This document shows, piece after piece, positions 28,042 through 36,132 of a stretch of DNA of 64,000 nucleotides. The position numbers were made by a program, and so were the translations under genes. The DNA is taken from NCBI RefSeq assembly GCF_937910895.1, contig NZ_CALEMI010000161.1:62001-126000 (forward strand), in the 5' to 3' direction. Numbering within the stretch: the first letter of the stretch is position 1; each line of letters opens with the position of its first letter. The stretch is from an uncultured Dokdonia sp. GTDB lineage: Bacteria > Bacteroidota > Bacteroidia > Flavobacteriales > Flavobacteriaceae. The notes beneath the pieces are model-generated. The model saw only the letters and a list, made by a program, of their open reading frames with translations. It was not told the origin of the DNA and did no database searches.

Positions 28042-28097
28042 ACATCTTAACCAAATCGCCCTTGTTTTGGTTTTAAAACAGAGGGTTTTTAATTTGG

Positions 28098-28105
28098 TAA
28101 ATTTG
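28098..28105 (+). promoter_or_regulatory. Candidate -7 promoter element of hemB
   Basis: TAAATTTG fits the Bacteroidetes -7 consensus TAnnTTTG, 32 bp upstream of the hemB ATG. No correctly spaced -33 TTTG is present, so this is tentative. Confidence 0.3.
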
Positions 28106-28136
28106 TAATAGAAAAAGAATAGCAAAATACAATTGT

Positions 28137-29126
28137 ATGTATCCATTACGAAGAAATCGTAGATTAAGAACTTCTGAGGCGATCCGAAGTCTGGTAAGAG
28201 AAACTGTTATTACACCCAACGACTTTATTGTACCGCTTTTTGTGGTAGAAGGAAAAGGGATTCGAGAAGAAATTCCGTCAATGCCTAATTATTACAGACA
28301 GAGTTTAGACCTTCTCGAAAACGAAATAAAAACACTTTGGAGCATGGGTCTCAAATCTGTGTTACTATTTGTGAAAGTTCCTGACAATCTAAAGGATAAT
28401 AACGGAACCGAAGCTTTAAATCCTGACGGACTTATGCAACGTGCTATCAAAACGGTAAAAGACGCATGTCCAGAGATGATTGTCATGACGGATGTAGCAC
28501 TAGATCCTTATTCTAGTTATGGACATGATGGTATTGTTGGAAACGGAGAAATTCTCAATGATGCTACTAATGCTGCACTTGCTAAAATGGGATTATCTCA
28601 TGCGCAAGCAGGTGCTGATATTTTAGCACCAAGTGATATGATGGATGGTCGTATTTATGAGATGCGCACAGTATTAGAAGAAGAGGGTTTCTACCATACA
28701 GGCATTATGAGTTATAGTGCCAAATATGCTTCTGCCTTTTATGGCCCTTTTAGAGATGCGCTAGACAGTGCTCCTGCTGATATACAGAATGTCCCAAAAG
28801 ACAAAAAAACGTATCAAATGGATTTTGCAAATCGTGATGAAGCGGTCAAAGAAACCCTAATGGATATTGAAGAAGGCGCCGATATTGTGATGGTCAAACC
28901 AGGACTTTGCTATTTGGATATTGTACGTGATATCCGAGATGCGGTAGACGTTCCCGTGGCTGTATATCAAGTAAGTGGTGAATATGCCATGTTAAAAGCA
29001 GCAGCAGCAAAAGGCTGGTTAGATCACGATGCCGTCATGCTAGAACAAATTACAGCGATAAAACGTGCAGGAGCACACATGATTGCTAGTTACTCTGCAA
29101 AAGATGTTGTAAAATTACTGGGGTAA
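28137..29126 (+). CDS. hemB: Porphobilinogen synthase
   Basis: 329 residues. Schiff-base lysines are Lys196 (SYSAKYASAFYGPF) and Lys254 (VMVKPGLCYLDIV). The metal-binding loop reads DVALDPYSSYGHDG: the Cys residues of zinc-dependent enzymes are replaced, so this is the Mg-type, metal-ligand-poor form. The enzyme condenses two 5-aminolevulinates into porphobilinogen, the HemC substrate. It is the last gene of the hem run and is followed by a shared terminator. Confidence 0.96.
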   Translation: MYPLRRNRRLRTSEAIRSLVRETVITPNDFIVPLFVVEGKGIREEIPSMPNYYRQSLDLLENEIKTLWSMGLKSVLLFVKVPDNLKDNNGTEALNPDGLMQRAIKTVKDACPEMIVMTDVALDPYSSYGHDGIVGNGEILNDATNAALAKMGLSHAQAGADILAPSDMMDGRIYEMRTVLEEEGFYHTGIMSYSAKYASAFYGPFRDALDSAPADIQNVPKDKKTYQMDFANRDEAVKETLMDIEEGADIVMVKPGLCYLDIVRDIRDAVDVPVAVYQVSGEYAMLKAAAAKGWLDHDAVMLEQITAIKRAGAHMIASYSAKDVVKLLG

Positions 29127-29135
29127 TATAAAACA

Positions 29136-29165
29136 ACAAAAGCCACTCTCGCGAGTAGCTTTGTC
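29136..29165. terminator. Bidirectional terminator between hemB and sod
   Basis: AAAAGC-ACTC (29138-29148) pairs with GAGT-GCTTT (29153-29162), with T-rich ends on both strands. It sits between two convergent stops, 29126 and 29186. Confidence 0.65.
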
Positions 29166-29185
29166 AATTTTATAATCGTAATTTC

Positions 29186-29794
29186 TTACTTGTTGTTAGC
29201 GTATTTTGCGCTTACAGCTTCCCAATTAATCACATTAAAAAATGCATTGATATAATCAGGACGTCTGTTTTGATAGTTTAAGTAATAAGCGTGCTCCCAA
29301 ACATCTAATCCTAAGATAGGCGTTCCTCCACATCCTACTCCTGGCATTAGACTGTTATCTTGATTTGGTGTTGAGCATATTTCTACTTTTCCGCCTTTAT
29401 GTACACATAACCATGCCCATCCAGATCCAAACTGTGTGGCTGCTGCTTTTGAGAATGCATCTTTAAATGCTTCAAAATTTCCATAAGCGGCGTGGATAGC
29501 TTCGGCAAGAGGTCCTGAAGGCTCTCCTCCTCCGTCTGGTGACATCACTTCCCAGAATAAGCGGTGGTTATAAAACCCACCTCCGTTATTACGTACAGCT
29601 CCGTTTGACATATCAAGATTTGTCAATATATTTTCTATAGTCTTTCCTGCCAAGTCTGTTCCTTCTACTGCTGCATTAAGCTTAGAGGTATATCCATTAT
29701 GATGTTTACTATGATGAATCTCCATAGTACGTGCGTCTATATGCGGTTCTAAGGCATCATACGCGTAGTTCAATTTTGGTAACTCAAATGACAT
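29186..29794 (-). CDS. sodA: Superoxide dismutase, Mn-type
   Basis: 202 residues. The N-terminus [29 protein letters not shown] holds the first metal His. The second is in [11 protein letters not shown], and the Asp and last His are in [19 protein letters not shown] Gln in the STPNQD segment and Gly at the position of the FeSOD Gln (GGGFYNH rather than AQVWNH) point to manganese or cambialistic use. It has no signal peptide, so it acts in the cytoplasm and disproportionates superoxide. Confidence 0.93.
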   Translation of the reverse strand: MSFELPKLNYAYDALEPHIDARTMEIHHSKHHNGYTSKLNAAVEGTDLAGKTIENILTNLDMSNGAVRNNGGGFYNHRLFWEVMSPDGGGEPSGPLAEAIHAAYGNFEAFKDAFSKAAATQFGSGWAWLCVHKGGKVEICSTPNQDNSLMPGVGCGGTPILGLDVWEHAYYLNYQNRRPDYINAFFNVINWEAVSAKYANNK

Positions 29795-30053
29795 ATCTGT
29801 TTAATTTTAAGTGAATAAATCTATTATACACAAAGTTACGTAATCGTGAGAGCAATTAAAACGCTTTATATGTATAAAATTTATATCGCAGTATAGATAG
29901 TATTGATACAGCACAAATCAATGTTCTGAGCAGATTGTTTCTGTTTTTCAGTAAAATTTATTTTTTTAAAGCAACCTTTTGGATATGCTTACGTCTTTTA
30001 TATATGTAGCAATGTTGGTTTTAGTCACATTCTTACATTTTAAGTTATTTGGT
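29795..30053. other. Intergenic region between sod and the AddA-like gene
   Basis: AT-rich; no credible coding frame. It holds the probable sod promoter (CAAAGTTA at 29831-29838, read TAACTTTG on the minus strand). A small RNA ending at the hairpin 30065-30096 is possible, but I see no supporting promoter with both elements. Confidence 0.4.
29831..29838 (-). promoter_or_regulatory. Candidate -7 element of sodA
   Basis: On the minus strand it reads TAACTTTG, a full match to TAnnTTTG, 37 bp before the sod start codon. The -33 element is not clear. Confidence 0.4.
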
Positions 30054-30061
30054 TAGGTTTG
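30054..30061 (+). promoter_or_regulatory. Candidate -7 element of the AddA-like gene
   Basis: TAGGTTTG matches TAnnTTTG. Transcription would begin at about 30066, exactly at the hairpin 30065-30096, 43 bp before the ATG. Confidence 0.35.
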
Positions 30062-30064
30062 TTT

Positions 30065-30096
30065 AGAAAAGCTACTCGGTTTCGAGTAGCTTTTCT
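30065..30096 (+). promoter_or_regulatory. Perfect hairpin just upstream of the AddA-like gene
   Basis: AGAAAAGCTACTCG (30065-30078) and CGAGTAGCTTTTCT (30083-30096) form a perfect 14-bp stem with a GTTT loop. It looks like an intrinsic terminator but has no gene immediately upstream on either strand to terminate. It may be a 5' mRNA stabilising hairpin, an attenuator, or the end of an unseen small RNA. Confidence 0.55.
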
Positions 30097-30108
30097 ATAT
30101 TTAGACCG

Positions 30109-33100
30109 ATGGTATCTTCACACAGTTTAACGGTATTAAATGCTTCGGCGGGATCTGGAAAGACGTATAGTCTTGTAAAAGCGTATGTCACCACATTACT
30201 TACCAGTGAAAATCCAAAAAAATATAGACAGCTTCTTGCGATTACTTTTACAAATAAAGCTGTACAAGAGATGAAAGAACGTATTTTGGGAACATTGAAT
30301 GCATTTAGCAACTACACTACTTCTCAGGATTCCGTTCCAGATATGTTATCTACTATTGCAGAAGAAACAGGAGAATCTCCAATAACAATTGCAAAAAAAG
30401 CCACTCAAATCCTACATTCGATTTTACATAATTATGCGGCTTTTGATGTGGTGACTATAGATACACTCACGCATCGTATTCTCAGAACATTTTCTAAAGA
30501 TCTAGAAATCTCTGGAAATTTTGAAGTATCCTTAGACAGTAAAACGCTTCAAGCAAGAGCGGTAGATGCGCTTATTGATAGTGCTGGACAGGATAAACGT
30601 ATTACTGATATTTTAGTCGAATTTGCACTTCAAAAAGCTGATGATGATAAAAGTTGGGACATTACTAGAGATCTTCAGGAGATTGCGCGTTTGCTTTCCA
30701 GCGAAAATGATGCGCCGTATGTAACCCAATTAAAATCCAAAACACTGGATGATTTTGATGCCTTAAGAAAGGTGTTGAGTCAGCTTGAAATTTCGCTTAA
30801 AGCGAACATAAAAAATAGCGCTACCACACACTTAGAGTTGATACACAGTTTAGGGCTCGATGAAACCCATTTTTCTGGAAAATATTTTTATAACCATTTG
30901 GTCAAACTACAGCAAAGTCCGCTTGAGGTAGATTATAACGCAAAGTGGAAACAAGAGATTGATAGTTATCCATTTTATAAAAAAGCAGAGAAGCAACCCA
31001 TAAAAGATGATATAGATAGTATCCGCGATTCACTTATCACCTGTTTTAAAGAAACCAAAAATGGGTATTACAAACTTCAACTCATTTTAGAATTTTCAAA
31101 AAAAGTAGTGCCCCTTTCTGTACTACAACTAATAAATCAAGAACTTCAAAAAATCAAAGAAGATGAGAATATTCTTTTAATCTCAGATTTTAATGCGTTG
31201 ATCTATAAATCGCTGAGAGAGCAGCCTGCTGCTTTTATTTATGAACGTTTGGGAGAGCGATACACCAATTATTTTATAGATGAGTTTCAGGATACTTCGG
31301 TGGTGCAATGGCATAATTTGATTCCGTTGGTAGATAATGCGATTGCTGCAGATACGCTGGATACTGTTAAAAATAGCTTGCTTCTCGTTGGAGATCCAAA
31401 GCAAGCGATTTACAGATGGCGAGGAGGAAAAGCAGAACAATTCATAGATCTAGCTAACGACATTCATCCTTTTTCAATTAGTAAAGCTGAGATACAACAA
31501 CTTGGAACCAACTACAGAAGTTATTCTGAAATTATCGATTTTAACAATGGTTTTTTTACACATATCGCTTCCTCTTTTAAAGATCCAATGTATACATCTA
31601 TTTATCAAACGGATAATAACCAACGGCTAAACCATAGGAAAGGCGGATTGGTCTCTATACAATTTGTAGAAGCAGATACCATACAAGATGCTGATGAGCT
31701 TTATACAGAAGAAGTCTTAAAAATTATCAATAAGGTAGTAGCTCAAGGGTTTATTAAAAGTGATATTTGTATTCTTACCCGAAGCAATAAGCATGGGTCC
31801 CATATTGCTCAATATCTAGCAGCAAATCAAGTAAAAGTAGTCTCTTCTGATAGCCTTTTGATACATAGTGCGCCATCCGTACGATTTGTACACGCACTTT
31901 TAGAATTGCAATTGCAACCCAACACCCCTCAAATCACACTAAAAATTCTCTCATTTCTAGCCAATAAATTTAAGACAGAAGATGTTCATGGCTTTTATGA
32001 CCGTTGGGCAAAAGCACCTACCGCCGAGCTTATAAAGAGCCTAGAAGAAAGACAGATTTATTACTCACCTTCCTTATTTGAATCATTGAGCTTATATGAA
32101 GGTGTAGAATATCTTGTACGCGCCTTCCACTTAGAAAGAGAAGCCGATGCGTATTTGTTTGGATATCTCAATAGCATTTTTGAATATACTCAAAAAAATA
32201 ATGGTGGCCTCATCGGGTTTTTGGCTTATTGGGAAGAGAAGAAAGATTCCTTAAGTATTGTTGCGCCTACCCAAAGAGATGCGGTACAAATTATGAGTAT
32301 CCATAAGTCCAAAGGACTTGAGTTTACGGTTGTGATTTACCCGTATGCCGATTCTGATTTGTATTCTTATCGCAATGAGCATCATTGGTATCCTACAGAT
32401 CCATCTGATTTTGCAGGTTTTGAGTATTTACTTATAGGGCACAAAACAGACGTCGCTTCGTATAGTTCGCATGGATCGCTTTTGTATGATGAGCGTATGG
32501 CACAGCAACAGTTTGATGCTATTAATATTTTATATGTAGCCCTTACCCGAGCTGTAGAAAGGGTGTATGTGTTGTCACGCTTTCGCGAAAGCGGAACCAA
32601 AACAACTCCCGATAGTGATCCAAAAACATTTAGCGACCTATTTGTATCCTATCTCAAAGAAAAAGAGCTATGGAATGGATCTGAAGAAGCTTATGTGTTT
32701 GGAGAAGCCCTTCTGAAGGAACAAAACGATCCCAAAGATGCCAAAAAAATGGTGACGATTCCTTTTTTATCTTCTTCAAAAGAATCCCACAACATTCACA
32801 CCATTACAAAAGCTGGTTTTTTATGGAATGAAGAACGACAGAGTGCTATCACTTATGGAAATTTAATTCATGAACTTATGGCTAAGATTATAGATCGTCA
32901 AGATTTAGATCACGCCGTTTCTGAAGCCGTCTTTGAAGGAATTATCTCTGTTGAAGAAAAAGAGGTTGTAAAAGCTGTGCTGTCTACCGTTTTGAATCAT
33001 CCTGAATTGCTTCCGTATTTCTCTCAAGTAAATACCGTATATAATGAACGACAAATTCTTTCGGTAGATGGCACTGTACATATTCCTGACAGAATAGAGA

Positions 33101-33270
33101 TCTTACCTGAAGGAGACGCTGTTATTATGGATTATAAAACAGGAATCCCCTCAGAAAATCACGCGTATCAAATACAGCAATACGCCCAATTATTACATGA
33201 GATGGATATTGCCATCAAACATCTATTTTTAATATATATTAACAAAGAGGTCACTATTATTAAGGTATAA
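30109..33270 (+). CDS. AddA/RecB-like helicase-nuclease
   Basis: 1053 residues. UvrD-type helicase motifs: Walker [13 protein letters not shown] (about 11-22), [15 protein letters not shown], Walker [37 protein letters not shown] and [14 protein letters not shown]. The C-terminus is a PD-(D/E)XK RecB-type nuclease ([40 protein letters not shown]). With the AddB-like gene at 36133 it would form an AddAB-type complex for double-strand-break resection. The dispersed palindrome (32578-32593) encodes LSRFRESG after helicase motif VI. Confidence 0.9.
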   Translation: MVSSHSLTVLNASAGSGKTYSLVKAYVTTLLTSENPKKYRQLLAITFTNKAVQEMKERILGTLNAFSNYTTSQDSVPDMLSTIAEETGESPITIAKKATQILHSILHNYAAFDVVTIDTLTHRILRTFSKDLEISGNFEVSLDSKTLQARAVDALIDSAGQDKRITDILVEFALQKADDDKSWDITRDLQEIARLLSSENDAPYVTQLKSKTLDDFDALRKVLSQLEISLKANIKNSATTHLELIHSLGLDETHFSGKYFYNHLVKLQQSPLEVDYNAKWKQEIDSYPFYKKAEKQPIKDDIDSIRDSLITCFKETKNGYYKLQLILEFSKKVVPLSVLQLINQELQKIKEDENILLISDFNALIYKSLREQPAAFIYERLGERYTNYFIDEFQDTSVVQWHNLIPLVDNAIAADTLDTVKNSLLLVGDPKQAIYRWRGGKAEQFIDLANDIHPFSISKAEIQQLGTNYRSYSEIIDFNNGFFTHIASSFKDPMYTSIYQTDNNQRLNHRKGGLVSIQFVEADTIQDADELYTEEVLKIINKVVAQGFIKSDICILTRSNKHGSHIAQYLAANQVKVVSSDSLLIHSAPSVRFVHALLELQLQPNTPQITLKILSFLANKFKTEDVHGFYDRWAKAPTAELIKSLEERQIYYSPSLFESLSLYEGVEYLVRAFHLEREADAYLFGYLNSIFEYTQKNNGGLIGFLAYWEEKKDSLSIVAPTQRDAVQIMSIHKSKGLEFTVVIYPYADSDLYSYRNEHHWYPTDPSDFAGFEYLLIGHKTDVASYSSHGSLLYDERMAQQQFDAINILYVALTRAVERVYVLSRFRESGTKTTPDSDPKTFSDLFVSYLKEKELWNGSEEAYVFGEALLKEQNDPKDAKKMVTIPFLSSSKESHNIHTITKAGFLWNEERQSAITYGNLIHELMAKIIDRQDLDHAVSEAVFEGIISVEEKEVVKAVLSTVLNHPELLPYFSQVNTVYNERQILSVDGTVHIPDRIEILPEGDAVIMDYKTGIPSENHAYQIQQYAQLLHEMDIAIKHLFLIYINKEVTIIKV

Positions 33271-33277
33271 TAATCTA

Positions 33278-33285
33278 TACATTTG
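33278..33285 (+). promoter_or_regulatory. Candidate -7 element of kbl
   Basis: TACATTTG matches TAnnTTTG, 14 bp before the kbl ATG. No -33 TTTG at standard spacing was found. Confidence 0.4.
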
Positions 33286-33299
33286 TAAAAAATAAACCC

Positions 33300-34496
33300 A
33301 TGTACGGAAAAATACAAGAGTACTTACAAAACGAACTTGCTTCTATTAAGGAAGCTGGACTTTATAAAAAGGAACGCATTATTACATCATCTCAAGATGC
33401 TGTAATCAAAATTTCGACAGGAGAAGAAGTCATTAACTTCTGTGCTAATAATTATTTAGGCCTCTCGTCTAACAAAGAAGTCATTCAAGCAGCAAAAGAC
33501 ACGATGGATACGCATGGCTTTGGAATGAGTTCTGTCCGTTTTATCTGTGGGACACAAGATATACACAAGGAGCTTGAGAAAAAGATAGCCGATTTTTATG
33601 GTACTGAAGATACGATTTTGTACGCTGCAGCATTTGATGCTAATGGAGGGGTCTTTGAACCGCTATTAGGCGCTGAAGATGCGATCATCTCAGATTCTTT
33701 AAACCATGCTTCTATTATAGACGGGGTACGTTTATGTAAAGCAGCACGCTATCGCTATCAAAATAATGATATGCAAGACTTGGAAGAACAACTTAAAAAG
33801 GCAAATGAAGCTGGAGCGCGTCATAAAATCATTGTGACTGATGGTGTGTTTTCTATGGACGGTCTTGTGGCGCCTTTAGATGAAATCTGTGATTTGGCAG
33901 ACGCTTATGATGCTTTGGTAATGATAGACGAATGTCATGCAACTGGATTTATAGGAAAAACAGGTCGTGGTACGTTAGAAGAAAAAGGTGTAATGGGACG
34001 TATTGATATCATTACAGGTACGCTTGGAAAAGCGATGGGAGGTGCTATGGGAGGATATACAACAGCCAAAAAAGAGGTTATAGAAATATTACGACAACGC
34101 AGTAGACCCTATCTTTTTTCTAATTCACTAGCGCCTGCTATTGTAGGAGCCTCTATTAAGGTCTTTGAGATGCTAGAAAATGATACTTCTTTGCGTGATA
34201 AGCTAGCTTCAAACACCGCCTATTTTAAAAATGGGATGAAAAATGCTGGATTTGATATCATAGATGGAGACTCTGCTATTGTCCCTGTTATGCTATATGA
34301 TGCTAAACTTTCACAACAAATGGCAGATGCTTTATTGGAGGAAGGAATCTATGTTATAGGCTTCTTTTTCCCAGTCGTACCAAAGGGTAAGGCTCGTATA
34401 CGGGTACAATTAAGCGCTGCTCATGAGGTTGAACATTTAGACAAAGCTATTCAAGCTTTTACTAAAGTTGGAAAAGAATTAGGCGTTATTAATTAA
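33300..34496 (+). CDS. kbl: Glycine C-acetyltransferase
   Basis: 398 residues, a type I PLP enzyme of the alpha-oxoamine synthase family. [34 protein letters not shown] and GTLGKAMGG with PLP-binding Lys244 are diagnostic for 2-amino-3-ketobutyrate CoA ligase rather than BioF or HemA-type ALA synthase. It cleaves 2-amino-3-ketobutyrate with CoA to glycine and acetyl-CoA in threonine breakdown. No tdh gene is adjacent. It is inserted between the two AddAB-like genes. Confidence 0.93.
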   Translation: MYGKIQEYLQNELASIKEAGLYKKERIITSSQDAVIKISTGEEVINFCANNYLGLSSNKEVIQAAKDTMDTHGFGMSSVRFICGTQDIHKELEKKIADFYGTEDTILYAAAFDANGGVFEPLLGAEDAIISDSLNHASIIDGVRLCKAARYRYQNNDMQDLEEQLKKANEAGARHKIIVTDGVFSMDGLVAPLDEICDLADAYDALVMIDECHATGFIGKTGRGTLEEKGVMGRIDIITGTLGKAMGGAMGGYTTAKKEVIEILRQRSRPYLFSNSLAPAIVGASIKVFEMLENDTSLRDKLASNTAYFKNGMKNAGFDIIDGDSAIVPVMLYDAKLSQQMADALLEEGIYVIGFFFPVVPKGKARIRVQLSAAHEVEHLDKAIQAFTKVGKELGVIN

Positions 34497-34547
34497 CAAT
34501 CTTTACACTATAGTGAATGCATTTTCTAAAATTTTAGTACTTTTATC

Positions 34548-34578
34548 TTTGTTGATTAGTTTTAACAACTTACTTTTG
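34548..34578 (+). promoter_or_regulatory. Bacteroidetes-type promoter of the OmpA gene
   Basis: TTTG (34548-34551), 19 bp, then TACTTTTG (34571-34578) is a perfect TTTG-N19-TAnnTTTG promoter. It is 33 bp before the ATG, consistent with strong expression of an abundant outer-membrane protein. Confidence 0.7.
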
Positions 34579-34611
34579 CTTTTAATTAACACTTAAAATT
34601 AAGAATAAACA

Positions 34612-36021
34612 ATGAAACATCTTAGCAGATTTTTAGTTGCTTCGCTTCTGATCATGGTAATCGGGTCGGTGAATGCACAAGACAAAAATAACCCTTGGGC
34701 AATTAATGTCGGTGCCAATGCTATTGACACTTATCCTGTAGGAGACCGTGCTCGTCAAGCTGGAACTAACCTTGAGATCAGAGGAGGCGTATTTGAAGAA
34801 TTTTACAATGTAAACGATCACTGGAACATTCTTCCTTCTGTCTCTTACATTAACATCTCTAGATATGTAGGTGATGGATTCGTAGTAGGAGTAACTGGAA
34901 CATTAAACAGAATTGACAAATTAGGTGATACAAGCCCTGTGAATGAATTACAACATTTTGCTGTAGACGGAGCTGTTTCATATAGTCTAAAAGAAGTTAT
35001 TGGAAGTAATTGGTTTGATCCTTACTTATCAGTAGGAGCGGGTTATACTTGGTTAGATAGTCAACTTACAGGAGGAACTCCTGGATTTGGAACTGCTAAC
35101 GGAGGTGCTGGAGTACGTTTCTGGTTATCAGAAAACTTCAACTTTGGCGTTCAATCATTATATAAGCATGTATTTGAAGACGAAACGGGACCTAAGCATT
35201 TCCAACATTCTGCTTCTGTAGGTTTTGCTTTTGGTGGAAAAGACACTGATGGTGATGGTATCTACGATAAAGATGATGCATGTCCAGAAGTTGCTGGTAT
35301 TCCTGAATTTGACGGATGTCCTGATTCTGATGGTGATGGTATCCAAGATTCTAAAGATGCTTGTCCTACTGTAGCTGGTTTACCTGAGTTTGAAGGTTGT
35401 CCTGATACTGATGGCGATGGTATTCCTGATCCTAAGGATGCTTGTCCTACTGTAGCTGGTGTTGCCGCTTTAGGCGGATGTCCAGATGCTGATGGTGATG
35501 GTATCAAAGATTCTGACGATGCTTGTCCAAATGAGGCTGGTCCACGTGCAAACAATGGATGTCCTTACCAAGATAAAGATGGTGACGGTGTATTAGATAA
35601 AGATGATGAGTGTCCAGATGTTGCAGGTACTGTAGCGAACAATGGATGTCCTGAAGTATCTGTAGAAGTTCTTAACGACCTTAATGTACAGTTCAAATCA
35701 GTTCTTTTTGATTACAACAAAGCTACTATCCGTGCTGAGTCTAATGCAACTTTAGATAACGTTGCTAAAATTATGAATGAGTATCCAACAACTCGTTTCT
35801 TAATTGAAGGACATACTGATGATAGAGGACGTGATGCATACAACTTAAATCTTTCTGACCAAAGAGCTGCTTCAGTAAGAAGCTACTTAACTGGAAAAGG
35901 GATTGCTGCTTCTCGTTTAGAGTCTAAAGGTTTTGGTGAAGCTAGACCTGTAGCTTCTAACAATACTGCTGCTGGACGTCAACAAAACAGACGTGTAGAG
36001 CTTTCTATCCTTGAGCAATAG
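34612..36021 (+). CDS. OmpA-family protein with thrombospondin type-3 repeats
   Basis: 469 residues with a signal peptide (ending GSVNAQ). Residues about 22-205 form an eight-stranded barrel. About 208-345 hold five calcium-binding thrombospondin type-3 repeats (DTDGDGIYDKDDACP and variants, each with DxDGDG and a Cys pair). The last about 110 residues are the OmpA peptidoglycan-binding domain (FDYNKATIRAESNATLDN, IEGHTDDRGRDAYNLNLSDQRA, GFGEARPVASN). The protein ties the outer membrane to peptidoglycan. A terminator follows. Confidence 0.95.
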   Translation: MKHLSRFLVASLLIMVIGSVNAQDKNNPWAINVGANAIDTYPVGDRARQAGTNLEIRGGVFEEFYNVNDHWNILPSVSYINISRYVGDGFVVGVTGTLNRIDKLGDTSPVNELQHFAVDGAVSYSLKEVIGSNWFDPYLSVGAGYTWLDSQLTGGTPGFGTANGGAGVRFWLSENFNFGVQSLYKHVFEDETGPKHFQHSASVGFAFGGKDTDGDGIYDKDDACPEVAGIPEFDGCPDSDGDGIQDSKDACPTVAGLPEFEGCPDTDGDGIPDPKDACPTVAGVAALGGCPDADGDGIKDSDDACPNEAGPRANNGCPYQDKDGDGVLDKDDECPDVAGTVANNGCPEVSVEVLNDLNVQFKSVLFDYNKATIRAESNATLDNVAKIMNEYPTTRFLIEGHTDDRGRDAYNLNLSDQRAASVRSYLTGKGIAASRLESKGFGEARPVASNNTAAGRQQNRRVELSILEQ

Positions 36022-36041
36022 AAAAAATTTATAATATATTT

Positions 36042-36069
36042 AAAAGCCTCGCTATCGCGAGGCTTTTTT
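36042..36069 (+). terminator. Intrinsic terminator after the OmpA gene
   Basis: AAAAGCCTCG (36042-36051) pairs with CGAGGCTTTT (36058-36067), followed by further T, 21 bp after the stop. Confidence 0.88.
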
Positions 36070-36132
36070 ATTTCTTTAAACTTATTTTAATATATCCTCT
36101 TTATTTCCCTAAGAAGTAATTATTTTAGAGAT

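Noticed and set aside
18382-29126. Single hem operon
   Set aside because: hemH is on the opposite strand, hemB follows a 95-bp gap with its own -7-like element, and hemJ is 5.5 kb beyond hemH.
35262-35555. Minus-strand repetitive frame opposite OmpA
   Set aside because: The repetitive sequence is the complement of the thrombospondin type-3 repeats.
34612-36021. Tandem DNA repeats as a CRISPR-like array
   Set aside because: The repetition is in-frame coding for calcium-binding protein repeats; no CRISPR array or cas gene is seen anywhere in the window.
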